DNA of 31,308 nucleotides from assembly GCA_905214735.1 (NCBI GenBank), contig CAJMNI010000029.1:1-31308 (forward strand), given 5' to 3'. The position numbers were made by a program, and so were the translations under genes. Positions within the stretch are counted from its first letter, which is position 1, and each line of letters opens with the position of its first letter. The DNA is from an uncultured bacterium (GTDB lineage: Bacteria > Bacteroidota > Bacteroidia > Bacteroidales > Muribaculaceae). The notes under the pieces are model-generated. The model made no database searches. It was not told the DNA's origin and saw only the letters and a program-made list of their open reading frames with translations. Below, one piece after another: positions 6,560 to 15,055 of the stretch.

Positions 6560-7501
6560 TCAGAGTGCGTCGGGGAAAATCTGGAGCAGTTCGTCGATAA
6601 TTTCAGCCGCTTTCTGATCCCCCTCTTCGGCGGCGCGTCGGTAATACTCGATGCCGAGGTCGTGGTCGTAAAGTGCGCCGCGGCCCAGCGAATAGGCGTC
6701 GCCGAGCATCCGCAGGGCCTCCCCTTTCTCCGGGCCTGAGGGAATCGCCTCGACACCGAGCTTCAGGAGCTCGACGCCGATGATCGGCATCGGCGTTTCG
6801 GCGTTGAAATACTCCTTGCCGAGGCTGACTTGCTCGGCGGGGGTAAGGGTGCGTTGCCATCGGGGCATCATCATGTTGAGCAGGCGGAGCTCGGCGTCGC
6901 GGAGGCCGGCCTGAAAGGCGGCGGTGTAGAGTTCGGCGGCGCGGACGGTGTCGCATGGCACGCCTCTCCCTTCCCGGGCGAGGTCGCCGAGGAGCGACAT
7001 GGCCTGGGGGACACCGGCGGCGGCGCTCTTTTCAAGATAGCGGGCGGCGACCCGGTCGAGAGAATCGGCCTGTAAGGAGTTGGCCGAGCCCGCCTGTAAA
7101 GAATCGGCGCGGAGTGAGTCGGCGCGGCGGAGAAGGAGGAATCCGGCGTTTGAGGCGGCGTTCATGTCGCCGGCGTCGGCGGCGCGGCGGATCCAGAAGC
7201 GCATTGAGTCGGCGTCGGCTTTCACGCCGGTTCCCTGACCGTAAAGATAGCCGAGCATATTCTGGGCCGGGGCGTAACCGTCGGCGGCGGAGAGGCGCAG
7301 GAGCGATACCCATCGGGTGGTGTCGGCGGGGATGGAGTCGTAGCCGGTGCGGTAGAGGGAGGCGAGCCTGAAGCGGGCCTCCGCGTCGCCGGCGTCGGCG
7401 CGCTGCTGAAGGGCGCCGAGACTCCTGCGGGCCTCGGGCGACATCCCGGCCAGCGTCATGACGGCGCAGGCGAACAGCAATATCAGCAGAACCTTTCTCA
7501 T
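6560..7501 (-). CDS. Secreted Sel1-repeat (TPR-like) protein
   Basis: A 313-residue protein with an N-terminal signal peptide (MRKVLLILLFACAVMTLAG) and several Sel1-like helical repeats: ADAGDAEARFRLASLY, AADGYAPAQNMLGYLYGQG, AADAGDMNAASNAGF, AAAGVPQAMSLLGDLAREG, and a final AEEGDQKAAEII. Such repeats are protein-binding scaffolds. Residues 126-150 interrupt the array with near-repeats of ADSL(R/Q)A, a low-complexity insert. It starts 20 bp after porX and is the last gene of the porW-porX operon, so a role with PorW/PorX is plausible, though only from position. I do not recognise a specific named homologue. Confidence 0.75.
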   Translation of the reverse strand: MRKVLLILLFACAVMTLAGMSPEARRSLGALQQRADAGDAEARFRLASLYRTGYDSIPADTTRWVSLLRLSAADGYAPAQNMLGYLYGQGTGVKADADSMRFWIRRAADAGDMNAASNAGFLLLRRADSLRADSLQAGSANSLQADSLDRVAARYLEKSAAAGVPQAMSLLGDLAREGRGVPCDTVRAAELYTAAFQAGLRDAELRLLNMMMPRWQRTLTPAEQVSLGKEYFNAETPMPIIGVELLKLGVEAIPSGPEKGEALRMLGDAYSLGRGALYDHDLGIEYYRRAAEEGDQKAAEIIDELLQIFPDAL

Positions 7502-7521
7502 TGTCAGATCTCGTCAGCGCG

Positions 7522-9057
7522 TCACTGGCACTTCATCGTGACCAGCGGCACGAGCATCTCCTGCAGCGAAATGCCGCCGTGCTGGAAGGTGCCGGTGTAA
7601 TATTGCACGTAATAATTATAGTTGTTGGGATAGGAGAAGAAATCCTCGTTTTGGGCGAAAATGAAGGTGCTCGAGATGTTGGGAGCGGGGAGTCCGAATT
7701 TTCGCGGATTGTGGATTTCGTAGACCTGCTTGGGATTGTAGTTGAGGTTTTTGCCGACCTTATAGCGGAGGTTGGTGTTGGTGTTCCGGTCGCCCACGAC
7801 CTTGATCGGGTTGTCGACGCGGATGGTGCCGTGGTCGGTGGTGAGGATCACGTCGTAGCCCATCTCGGCGAGGCGCTGGAAGATCTCGACGGTGCCGCTG
7901 TGGCGGAACCACGACTCGGTGAGCGAGCGGTAGGCGGCGTCGCTGTTGGCGAGCTCGCGGATCATCTTCGATTCCGTTCGCGCGTGGCTCAGCATGTCGA
8001 TGAAGTTGAGCACCACCACATGGAGCGGCAGCGTGCGGTTGGAGTTGACCTTCTGCAGGAACTTGTCGCCGCCGCTGGAGTCGTTGATTTTGGTGTAGGT
8101 GAATTTCTCCTTGCGGCGGAAGCGGTCGAGCTGGGTCTGCACGAGCTCCTTCTCATAGATGTTGAGTCCTTCGTCTTCATCCTCCTCCACCCAGTAATCG
8201 GGATACATCCGCTGGATGTCGGCGGGCATGAGGCCGGCGAAGATGGAGTTGCGGGCATATTGCGTGGAGGTGGGGAGGATGGTGGTGTAAAGGTCTTCCT
8301 CCACCTTGAACCATTCGGAGATCAGCGGCTGGACCACCTTCCACTGGTCGAACCTGAAATTATCGATGAGCACGAAGCAGACCTTCCTCCCCTCGTCGAG
8401 CAGAGGGAAGACCTTGCGTCGGAACACCTCGGGACTCATCAGCGGATGGTCGGCTCCGGTGACCCAGCTTTCATAGTTCTTGCGCACGAACTTGCAGAAA
8501 TTGGAGTTGGCGTCGCGTTTCTGCATCAGGAGCATCTCCTCCATCGGGCTGAGGGAGTCGGCGAGCTTCAGTTCCCAGCGCACCAGTCCGCGGTAGACGT
8601 CCATCCATTCCTCGATGGTCGATGCGAAATTGATCTGCTGCGAGATGCGGGCGAACTCCTGCTGATAGTCGCTCGAGGTCTGGGTGGTCACGATTTCGCG
8701 GCTGTGGAGGTTCTTCTTTATGGAGAGGAGGATCTGGTTGGGGTTCACGGGCTTGATCAGATAGTCGGCGATCTTGTTGCCGATTGCCTGGTCCATGATG
8801 TTCTCCTCCTCTGACTTGGTGACCATCACCACGGGGACGTCGGGATGCTTCTCGTTGATGATGTCGAGAGTCTCGAGGCCCGAGATGCCGGGCATGTTCT
8901 CGTCGAGAAGCACGAGCGAGAACTTGTCGCGGTCGAGGGCGTCGAGGGCGTCGCGGCCGTTGCTCACGGTGGTGAGGTCGTAGCCTTTGGCTTTAAGGAA
9001 GAGTATATGGGGCTTGAGGAGATCGATCTCGTCGTCGGCCCAGAGGATCTTGTCCAT
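7522..9057 (-). CDS. porX: PorX-like response regulator with PglZ phosphodiesterase domain
   Basis: A 511-residue protein. The receiver domain (1-120) is fully equipped: Asp8/Asp9, phosphoacceptor Asp52 in LLDENMPG, Thr80 and Lys102. A linker is followed by an alkaline-phosphatase-like PglZ domain. Its metal-binding Asp is in LIDNFRFD near 241, the nucleophile-region threonines are in PTSTQ (263-265), and TTDHGT and the late QHGG histidine are also present. In Porphyromonas gingivalis, PorX pairs with PorY to control type IX secretion, and its PglZ domain cleaves cyclic oligonucleotides. The ATG at 9057 is chosen because the receiver begins MDKILWADDE; an upstream extension to 9345 is only porW read out of frame. 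It starts 19 bp after porW. Confidence 0.92.
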   Translation of the reverse strand: MDKILWADDEIDLLKPHILFLKAKGYDLTTVSNGRDALDALDRDKFSLVLLDENMPGISGLETLDIINEKHPDVPVVMVTKSEEENIMDQAIGNKIADYLIKPVNPNQILLSIKKNLHSREIVTTQTSSDYQQEFARISQQINFASTIEEWMDVYRGLVRWELKLADSLSPMEEMLLMQKRDANSNFCKFVRKNYESWVTGADHPLMSPEVFRRKVFPLLDEGRKVCFVLIDNFRFDQWKVVQPLISEWFKVEEDLYTTILPTSTQYARNSIFAGLMPADIQRMYPDYWVEEDEDEGLNIYEKELVQTQLDRFRRKEKFTYTKINDSSGGDKFLQKVNSNRTLPLHVVVLNFIDMLSHARTESKMIRELANSDAAYRSLTESWFRHSGTVEIFQRLAEMGYDVILTTDHGTIRVDNPIKVVGDRNTNTNLRYKVGKNLNYNPKQVYEIHNPRKFGLPAPNISSTFIFAQNEDFFSYPNNYNYYVQYYTGTFQHGGISLQEMLVPLVTMKCQ

Positions 9058-9076
9058 AGCTTTTCGGTTTAAATGA

Positions 9077-12000
9077 TTACTGCTCCGCCTCCTCTTCGGC
9101 GGGCTGTTCTTCAGCAGGCTGATTTTCAGCGGGAGTTTCTTCAGCCGGAGCCTCGGTTTTCGGCGCGGTTTCGGCGGGTTGCTCGGGAGCCGGCTGTTCC
9201 GGAGCGGGAACTTCGCCGCCGCTGTCGGGTTCGGTTTCGCCGCCTTCGCCTTCACCTTCGCCTTCGGTTTCACCTTCCGGCTCGAGCACTTTCTCTTCGG
9301 TCTGCTCAACCGAGTCGTCTTCTTCGAAGCGGAAGTATTCTTCAAAAGAACGTCCCTCGCGGAGGAGAAGTTCGAAGTTGGGCTTGCTGATCATGATCGG
9401 GCGCACTCCGTCGGGGAGCTCGAATTTCTTCTCGGCCATCACGCTGCGGTAATGCTCGAGCTGCTTGACGTTGCCGAAGCCTTTGATCACGAGCAGGCCG
9501 ACATTGCCGAAGTTCATCGGCTCGAGGTCGAAGTCTTTCACCACGAAAGAGGAGAAGTTGAAGCGTGCCACCTCGTAGAGGAGCAGGTTGGCGTTGACCG
9601 AATCGCGCGGGAAGGCGAGCACGAGATATTGCGGCGAGTTGGGGTCGCGTTCGAAATTGGCCGGCTGGCCGTCGCTGCCCACGGGCACGGAGTCGTTGGT
9701 GAGCCTCATCTCCCAGATCATTCCGCGGTTGTTGGTCAGGCCGGCGTGGGGCTTGCGGCCGGCCTTGAGCCCCTTGAGGATGCCGCTGGCCATGGGGGTC
9801 ATGTCGGTTTCGGGCCACTTGTCGAGAAGCAGGGTGAGCTGTTTCTGGAATTCCTCGGTGTTGTCTTCCGTGAGATAAGAGAGGGCGTTGATGAAAACGA
9901 ACTTCGGCAGGATCTTCGACAGCGGATAATCCTTCTCCATCTGCGCGGTGAGCGAATGGACGGTGGAGTTGTCGTTGTTGAGATAAGCCGTGTAGGCGCG
10001 CTCGTAGATCCCCTCCTGCACTTCGTTCATCTTGCGGAGATTGTCGAAATAGGCGGGATCCTTCATCGCCTGCCCGTAGGGGGAGTCGGGGAAGTTCTCT
10101 ATCAGGAGGGCTCTCCATTTCTCGGCCTCTGCCTTGTTGTTCTGGCGCACGGCCATAAGATACATGTTGTAGTAGACGTCGAGGCGGTAGATGTTGTCGG
10201 GATAGCGTTCGAGCAGGCGGTTGAATTCCTTGCGGGCTGCCGTGAAATCCTCGAGCTTGTCTTTGAGGATGAGTCCCATATTGTAGAGGCCCTCCTGGAT
10301 GATCTCGTTGCAGGTGGCGATTTCCTCGTCGGTCTTCGGAATCTGCTTGAGATAATATTCGGGCTGGTGGGGATCGTTTTCCGCCTCCAGTTTGCGGGCG
10401 GCCTCTGCCTTCTCCTCGTCGGTGAGGTTGGGATTGGCGGCGATGGAGTCGGGGATTTCCGACGCCGTCGAGTCGTTGTCGGCCTCCGGTTCGTCGTAGA
10501 TCGAGAAAGTGCTCTTGTCTCGGCGGCGCCAGTCGTCTTCATTCTTGCGGGCGCCCCAGCGGCGCTGGAACTCGGTCTTTCCCTGGTTTTTGGTCATGGT
10601 GTTGTAGAAATACCATGATTTGTCGCTGTTGGTGATGAAGTTGGTGTTGGGTGCCTCGTCTTTCTTGATGCCGTTGTCTTTACCCTCCTGCTCGGCGAGA
10701 TACTGCTCGCGCTTGGCGTCGTCGGCCTCTTTCTTCTCCTTCTCAATGAGCTCTTTGGCGAGGCGTTCGGCCACGGCGCGCTGTTCCTCGGGCGTCATCT
10801 TGGCGAGGGTGAGCAGAGAATCCTGGAGCTGGACGTTGCCGGCGTAGGTGGCGAGTTCGTCGAGCACGTCGCTTCGTTTCTTGAGCGTCTTGTAGTCGGG
10901 ATAGTTTTCCGGCAGCTGCGGGATCGCTTCCGAATAGCATGGCTGGGCCTTCACATATTCACCCTGGTTGAAATAGATGTTTCCGAGGGCGAGCTGGGCG
11001 AGGGCCTTGTCGATGCCGTTGCGGGTGGATTTCTCGGCGGCAAGCAGATAGTTTTCCACGGCCTTCACCGTGTCTTTTCTGGAGAGGTAGAGATTGCCTA
11101 TGGCGTAATAGATCTGGTCGAGAAATTCGGCGTTGCGGGCGTAGCGGGTCATAGCCTTCAGCGAACGCACCTCCCCCTTGATGTTGGAGCCTTCGAACAC
11201 CTCCGAGCGCTTGATGCGGGCGTTGAACTTCGCACGATAGTCTATGCCCTGGCCCGAACCGGCCTTCTTATACGCCTCGTAGGCGTTCTTCTTCTGGCCG
11301 AGCTGTGAATAGATCTGTCCCAAAAGGAAATAGAGGCGGTTTTTCTGCGGACGTTTCGCCCCTTTTGCGGCGGCGCTCACAAAGGGCACGGCCTCTTGCC
11401 AGCGTTCGAGCTTCACGAGATAGTCGCCGTGGGCCAGATTGTAGAGCTGGCGCAGGTTTTTATTGGTGAGGTCTTTCTCCTTCACGAGGTGCATGGCGTT
11501 TTCGGCCTCATAGTTCCAGCCGAGGGCGCAATAGCTCAGGGCCATCCAGAGGCGGGCTTCGGTCACGGTGTTGGGAAGCCACTTGAAATGCTTGGTGATA
11601 TAGAAGAAAGTCGAGGCCGCGCCGAGGAAATCGCCGTTGTAATACTGCGATTTTCCCATCGTCATCCAGGCGTTGTGGAGGAAAGGATTGAACTCGTCGC
11701 GGGCGCGGAACTCCTTATCCTTGGGCGACGCCCCCTTCTTTTTGGGCTTCACCTTGATCGAATGGAGCTGGATCGCCTTCTGCATCTTCTCGATCGAGCG
11801 CTTGAAATCGCCCGAGGGCTGCGGGCGTTTCTGGTCGGCGCGGGCCTCCGCGGGGTGGATGAGCATCGTGCGCGTGTAGTCGTCCTGATAAGACTTCTCC
11901 ATCTGGCCGAGCTGCTCGTCGAAATGCGTCTTGCCGTTGTAATAAACGTTATAGCGCGTGTTGAACGCCTCCCACTGGCGCTTGAAAGCCGTGTTTTTCG

Positions 12001-12112
12001 GCTTCGACGTCTTGCAGGAGGTCACGGCGGCCATGGCAATGCAGGCAATCAGAAGCATCACCACGTTGCGCCGCCACGAATTTTTCTTAGAACCGGTTCT
12101 ATATGCGGGCAT
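9077..12112 (-). CDS. porW: PorW/SprE-like TPR outer-membrane lipoprotein
   Basis: A 1011-residue lipoprotein. The signal ends in a lipobox, AVTSC, near residue 32 from ATG 12112 (a TTG at 12121 would add three residues). Long TPR-rich stretches follow (for example NTVTEARLWMALSYCALGWNYEAENAMH and KALAQLALGNIYFNQGEYVKAQPCYSEAI), with a charged middle and a second TPR block. The last about 75 residues are a Glu/Pro/Ala-rich tail with GEGEGEGG and PAPEQPAPEQPAE repeats. PorW/SprE is required for type IX secretion and gliding in relatives. It heads the operon with porX and a Sel1 protein. The tail may be a disordered periplasmic tether. No canonical promoter was found upstream; CAGATTTG at 12119-12126 is a one-base miss. 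Confidence 0.87.
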   Translation of the reverse strand: MPAYRTGSKKNSWRRNVVMLLIACIAMAAVTSCKTSKPKNTAFKRQWEAFNTRYNVYYNGKTHFDEQLGQMEKSYQDDYTRTMLIHPAEARADQKRPQPSGDFKRSIEKMQKAIQLHSIKVKPKKKGASPKDKEFRARDEFNPFLHNAWMTMGKSQYYNGDFLGAASTFFYITKHFKWLPNTVTEARLWMALSYCALGWNYEAENAMHLVKEKDLTNKNLRQLYNLAHGDYLVKLERWQEAVPFVSAAAKGAKRPQKNRLYFLLGQIYSQLGQKKNAYEAYKKAGSGQGIDYRAKFNARIKRSEVFEGSNIKGEVRSLKAMTRYARNAEFLDQIYYAIGNLYLSRKDTVKAVENYLLAAEKSTRNGIDKALAQLALGNIYFNQGEYVKAQPCYSEAIPQLPENYPDYKTLKKRSDVLDELATYAGNVQLQDSLLTLAKMTPEEQRAVAERLAKELIEKEKKEADDAKREQYLAEQEGKDNGIKKDEAPNTNFITNSDKSWYFYNTMTKNQGKTEFQRRWGARKNEDDWRRRDKSTFSIYDEPEADNDSTASEIPDSIAANPNLTDEEKAEAARKLEAENDPHQPEYYLKQIPKTDEEIATCNEIIQEGLYNMGLILKDKLEDFTAARKEFNRLLERYPDNIYRLDVYYNMYLMAVRQNNKAEAEKWRALLIENFPDSPYGQAMKDPAYFDNLRKMNEVQEGIYERAYTAYLNNDNSTVHSLTAQMEKDYPLSKILPKFVFINALSYLTEDNTEEFQKQLTLLLDKWPETDMTPMASGILKGLKAGRKPHAGLTNNRGMIWEMRLTNDSVPVGSDGQPANFERDPNSPQYLVLAFPRDSVNANLLLYEVARFNFSSFVVKDFDLEPMNFGNVGLLVIKGFGNVKQLEHYRSVMAEKKFELPDGVRPIMISKPNFELLLREGRSFEEYFRFEEDDSVEQTEEKVLEPEGETEGEGEGEGGETEPDSGGEVPAPEQPAPEQPAETAPKTEAPAEETPAENQPAEEQPAEEEAEQ

Positions 12113-12209
12113 GATAATCAAATCTGATATAGAAACGCGGTTTTCGCCTCTCTTATTGGTGATTGCTTAAAAAATTCTAACAAGCGGCCAAAAGAAACGG
12201 TCGCGTGCG

Positions 12210-12231
12210 TTCTATCTTTGTTCTATCTTTG
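12210..12231 (+). repeat. Tandem TTCTATCTTTG, two -7-like promoter elements
   Basis: TTCTATCTTTG occurs twice in direct succession (12210-12220 and 12221-12231). Each copy contains TATCTTTG, a match to the Bacteroidota -7 element. The TTTG of the second copy also serves as the -33 element of the next promoter downstream. Confidence 0.6.
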
Positions 12232-12259
12232 CGTAACATAACAAAATTTTGTAATTTTG
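12228..12259 (+). promoter_or_regulatory. Bacteroidota promoter giving a nearly leaderless M28/QC transcript
   Basis: TTTG (12228-12231), a 20-bp spacer and TAATTTTG (12252-12259) fit the consensus. The ATG at 12264 follows after only four bases (CAAC), so transcription would start at or within about 3 nt of the start codon. Confidence 0.72.
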
Positions 12260-12263
12260 CAAC

Positions 12264-13229
12264 ATGGTGAAAAAAATCTTCGCATCGGCTCTGGCAGCCG
12301 TAATGTTCACGGCTTGCGGGGCGAAGGCCTCGCAGCAGCAGGAGCAGGTTCAGTCCGCGGCTGAAGAGCGGCAGGCCGAGGCGGCGTTTTCGGCCGATTC
12401 GGCGATGCTTTATCTATCGCGACAGATGGATTTCGGGCCGCGCGTGCCCAACAGCGACGCCCATCGGCTCGCCGGCGACTGGCTCGTCTCGGAGCTCCGG
12501 CGACACGGCGCGGCCGTGATCGAGCAGCGCGCCGACCTCAAGGCTTGGAACGGCACCACGCTCCATGCCCGCAACATCTTCGGGCAGTTCAACCCCGAGA
12601 TGGGCGACCGTCTTCTTCTGCTCGCCCACTACGACTGCCGCCCCTGGGCCGACCAGGATCCCGATCCGGCCAACCATGAGAAGCCGGTTCCCGGAGCCAA
12701 CGACGGCGCTTCGGGCACGGCGGTGCTCCTTGAGGCCGCCCGCCAGTTTGCGCTCCGCAACCCCGGAATAGGGGTCGACATCCTTTTCACCGACGCCGAA
12801 GATTACGGCACCGACGGCCAAGACGATTCCTGGGCGCTCGGCACCCGCTATTTCGCCACCTATCCCGTTAAGGAGGGTTACTCCCCCTCGCGCGCCGTGC
12901 TTCTCGATATGGTGGGGGGCGAGGGAGCCGTTTTCCCCGCCGAATATTTCTCCCGCCAGTCGGCCCCGGCCCTCGACGACGCCTTCCGTGCCGCCGCCGC
13001 CCGCGCCGGCCATGAGAAAATCTTCCCCCGGCAGATGGGGGGAGCGGTCACCGACGACCATGTGGAGCTGATCGACGCCGGAATCCCGGCCATCGACATC
13101 CTCGACTACCGCGACGGCTTCAACCCGACGTGGCACACCGTCAGCGACGACCTCGGCCACATCTCCCGCGAGACCCTCGGGGCAGTCGGCGAATCGCTGA
13201 TGGAGTTCGTCTACTCCGGAGGCCGCTGA
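12264..13229 (+). CDS. M28-family lipoprotein, glutaminyl-peptide cyclotransferase-like
   Basis: A 321-residue zinc enzyme with lipoprotein signal (lipobox FTAC, Cys18). The fold is that of M28 peptidases: HYDCRPWAD, GANDGASGTAVLLEAAR, FTDAEDYG, LLDMVGG and DDHVELIDAGIP. The last supplies a late metal-binding histidine. The segment DDSWALGTRYFA resembles mammalian (type II) glutaminyl cyclase, which turns an N-terminal glutamine into pyroglutamate. Bacteroidota such as Porphyromonas have periplasmic enzymes of this kind that act on exported proteins after signal cleavage. An aminopeptidase role cannot be excluded from sequence alone. It is divergent from porW and precedes tyrS. Confidence 0.8.
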   Translation: MVKKIFASALAAVMFTACGAKASQQQEQVQSAAEERQAEAAFSADSAMLYLSRQMDFGPRVPNSDAHRLAGDWLVSELRRHGAAVIEQRADLKAWNGTTLHARNIFGQFNPEMGDRLLLLAHYDCRPWADQDPDPANHEKPVPGANDGASGTAVLLEAARQFALRNPGIGVDILFTDAEDYGTDGQDDSWALGTRYFATYPVKEGYSPSRAVLLDMVGGEGAVFPAEYFSRQSAPALDDAFRAAAARAGHEKIFPRQMGGAVTDDHVELIDAGIPAIDILDYRDGFNPTWHTVSDDLGHISRETLGAVGESLMEFVYSGGR

Positions 13230-13232
13230 CCC

Positions 13233-13261
13233 GGCGCCTGGCCCGAACCGCGGCAGGCGCC
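13233..13261. other. GC-rich inverted repeat after the M28 gene
   Basis: GGCGCCTG (13233-13240) is the reverse complement of CAGGCGCC (13254-13261), with a 13-nt loop. No T tract follows, so it is not a standard terminator. It could be a processing or mRNA-stability hairpin between the M28 gene and tyrS. Confidence 0.4.
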
Positions 13262-13298
13262 ATAACAAAAGAAAATAAATCAAACAGAAAAGAGAATA

Positions 13299-14591
13299 AT
13301 GGACTTTATCAAGGAATTGACCTGGCGCGGAATGATACATTCCGTGATGCCCGGCACAGAAGAGCAGCTTAACAAAGAGATGACCACGGCCTATCTGGGC
13401 ATAGACCCGACGGCCGACTCCCTCCATATCGGCCACCTTTGCGGGGTGATGATGCTTCGCCATTTCCAGCGCTGCGGCCACAAGCCCATCGTGCTCGTTG
13501 GCGGCGCCACCGGCATGATCGGCGACCCCTCCGGCAAGTCGGCCGAGCGCAACCTCCTCGACGAGAAGACACTGCGCCATAACCAGGAGGCCATCAAGCA
13601 TCAGCTCGAGAAGTTCCTTACATTCGACCAGTCGGCACCCAACGCCGCCAAGATGGTCAACAACTACGACTGGATGAGCGGCTTCTCCTTCCTCGACTTC
13701 GCGCGCGAGATCGGCAAGCACATCACCGTCAACTATATGATGGCCAAAGACAGCGTGAAGCGCCGCCTCAACGGCGAGGCCCGCGACGGCCTGAGCTTCA
13801 CCGAGTTCACTTATCAGCTCCTCCAGGGCTTCGACTATCTCCATCTCTATGAGACGGAAGGATGCCGTCTGCAGCTCGGCGGCAGCGACCAGTGGGGCAA
13901 CATCACCACCGGCACCGAGCTCATCCGCCGCAAGCTCGGCGGCGAGGCCTACGCCCTCACCTGCCCGCTGATCACAAAGGCCGACGGCGGAAAGTTCGGC
14001 AAGACCGAGAGCGGTTGCGTATGGCTCGACCCCGACCGCACCTCTCCCTATAAGTTCTATCAGTTCTGGCTCAACGTCAGCGACGCCGACGCCGAGAAAT
14101 ATCTCAAGATCTTCACTTTCCTCACGCAGGAGGAGATCGCCGCCCTCGCCGAGGAGCATGCCAAGGATCCCGGCCAGCGCCCCATGCAGAAGCGCCTCGC
14201 CAAGGAGCTCACATGCATGGTTCATTCGGAAAAAGACTACGAGGCCGCAGTGGCCGCTTCGCAGATCCTCTTCAGCAACAAGGCCGCCGACGCGCTCCAT
14301 CAGCTCGACGAGCAGACGCTGCTCGACGTGTTCGAAGGCGTGCCGATGCATGACATCAAGGCCTCCGACCTCGAAGCCGGCATCCCGCTGCTCGACCTCG
14401 TGGCCGTGAAGACCCCGGTGTTCCCTTCCAAGGGAGAGGCCCGCAAGATGATCCAGCAGGGTGGCGTCAGCGTCAACAAGGAGAAGGTGACCGACCCCTG
14501 CGCCGTGGTCGGCAAGGAGGCCCTTCTCGGCGGACGATACATCCACGTGCAGCGCGGCAAGAAAAACCACGCGCTCATCCGCGTGAACTGA
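13299..14591 (+). CDS. tyrS: Tyrosyl-tRNA synthetase
   Basis: A 430-residue class I aminoacyl-tRNA synthetase that charges tRNA-Tyr. The HIGH motif is at 43-46 (ADSLHIGHL), the KMSKS equivalent is KFGKT at 232-236, and the tyrosine-site segment QLGGSDQWGNI is present. The C-terminal S4-type RNA-binding domain (about 365-430, SKGEARKMIQQGGVSVN) is complete. Length fits bacterial TyrRS. It lies 69 bp after the M28 gene, with no own promoter of the Bacteroidota form visible, so read-through from upstream is likely. Confidence 0.97.
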   Translation: MDFIKELTWRGMIHSVMPGTEEQLNKEMTTAYLGIDPTADSLHIGHLCGVMMLRHFQRCGHKPIVLVGGATGMIGDPSGKSAERNLLDEKTLRHNQEAIKHQLEKFLTFDQSAPNAAKMVNNYDWMSGFSFLDFAREIGKHITVNYMMAKDSVKRRLNGEARDGLSFTEFTYQLLQGFDYLHLYETEGCRLQLGGSDQWGNITTGTELIRRKLGGEAYALTCPLITKADGGKFGKTESGCVWLDPDRTSPYKFYQFWLNVSDADAEKYLKIFTFLTQEEIAALAEEHAKDPGQRPMQKRLAKELTCMVHSEKDYEAAVAASQILFSNKAADALHQLDEQTLLDVFEGVPMHDIKASDLEAGIPLLDLVAVKTPVFPSKGEARKMIQQGGVSVNKEKVTDPCAVVGKEALLGGRYIHVQRGKKNHALIRVN

Positions 14592-14640
14592 TTTCGGTTA
14601 ACTTTTGCCGACCGAAATTGTCTATATAAAAAATAGAAAT

Positions 14641-15051
14641 ATGAAAAACGGCAAGATTATACGTATCGCCATGGTCTGCATGGCTTTGGCGGTGGCCGTG
14701 TTCGCCCTCCCGGCTTCGGCCAAGGGGAAGAAGGCCGCCATGAAATTCAAGGAGACCACCTATAATTTCGGCACGATTCCCGAACATGGCGGCAAAGTCA
14801 CCCACGACTTCGAGTTTGTCAACGAAGGCGACGCCAATCTCGTGATTTACGACGCCAAGGCCGACTGCGGCTGCACGGTGCCCGAATATCCGAAAAATCC
14901 GATCGCTCCGGGCAAGAAGGGGAAGATCCGCGTGACCTACAACCCCCTCTACCGTCCCGGCGGTTTCACCAAGGTGATCACGATCAGGAGCAACGGCAAG
15001 CCGAAGAAGGTGCGCGTGAAGATCACGGGCACTGTCAACCCTAACAAGTGA
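14641..15051 (+). CDS. Secreted DUF1573 protein (single domain)
   Basis: A 136-residue protein with a signal peptide (cleavage likely after ASA, near residue 24) and one DUF1573 domain, a beta-sandwich of ASH/Hydin type. The hallmark segments YNFGTIPEHGG, FVNEGDANLVI, DCGCTVPEYPKNPIAPG and the YNPLYRPGGF turn are present. Function is unknown; members are common secreted Bacteroidota proteins. The ATG at 14641 is chosen over 14605 because it places the basic signal n-region (MKNGK) correctly. It is 4 bp ahead of a second DUF1573 gene, so the two are co-translated. Confidence 0.88.
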   Translation: MKNGKIIRIAMVCMALAVAVFALPASAKGKKAAMKFKETTYNFGTIPEHGGKVTHDFEFVNEGDANLVIYDAKADCGCTVPEYPKNPIAPGKKGKIRVTYNPLYRPGGFTKVITIRSNGKPKKVRVKITGTVNPNK

Positions 15052-15055
15052 GGCC

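Noticed and set aside
7501..8814. 437-codon open frame antisense to porX
   Set aside because: porX has full domain support on the other strand. The antisense product is Val/Glu/His-rich without motifs.
9058..9345. N-terminal extension of PorX back to 9345
   Set aside because: The extra residues are a Lys/Pro-rich out-of-frame reading of the porW 3' end, and the receiver domain begins exactly at ATG 9057.
12414..14570. 718-codon open frame on the minus strand across the M28 gene and tyrS
   Set aside because: It is antisense to two confidently identified genes in high-GC DNA, where stop codons are rare in the opposing frame. The translation has no recognisable domain and a biased, repetitive composition.
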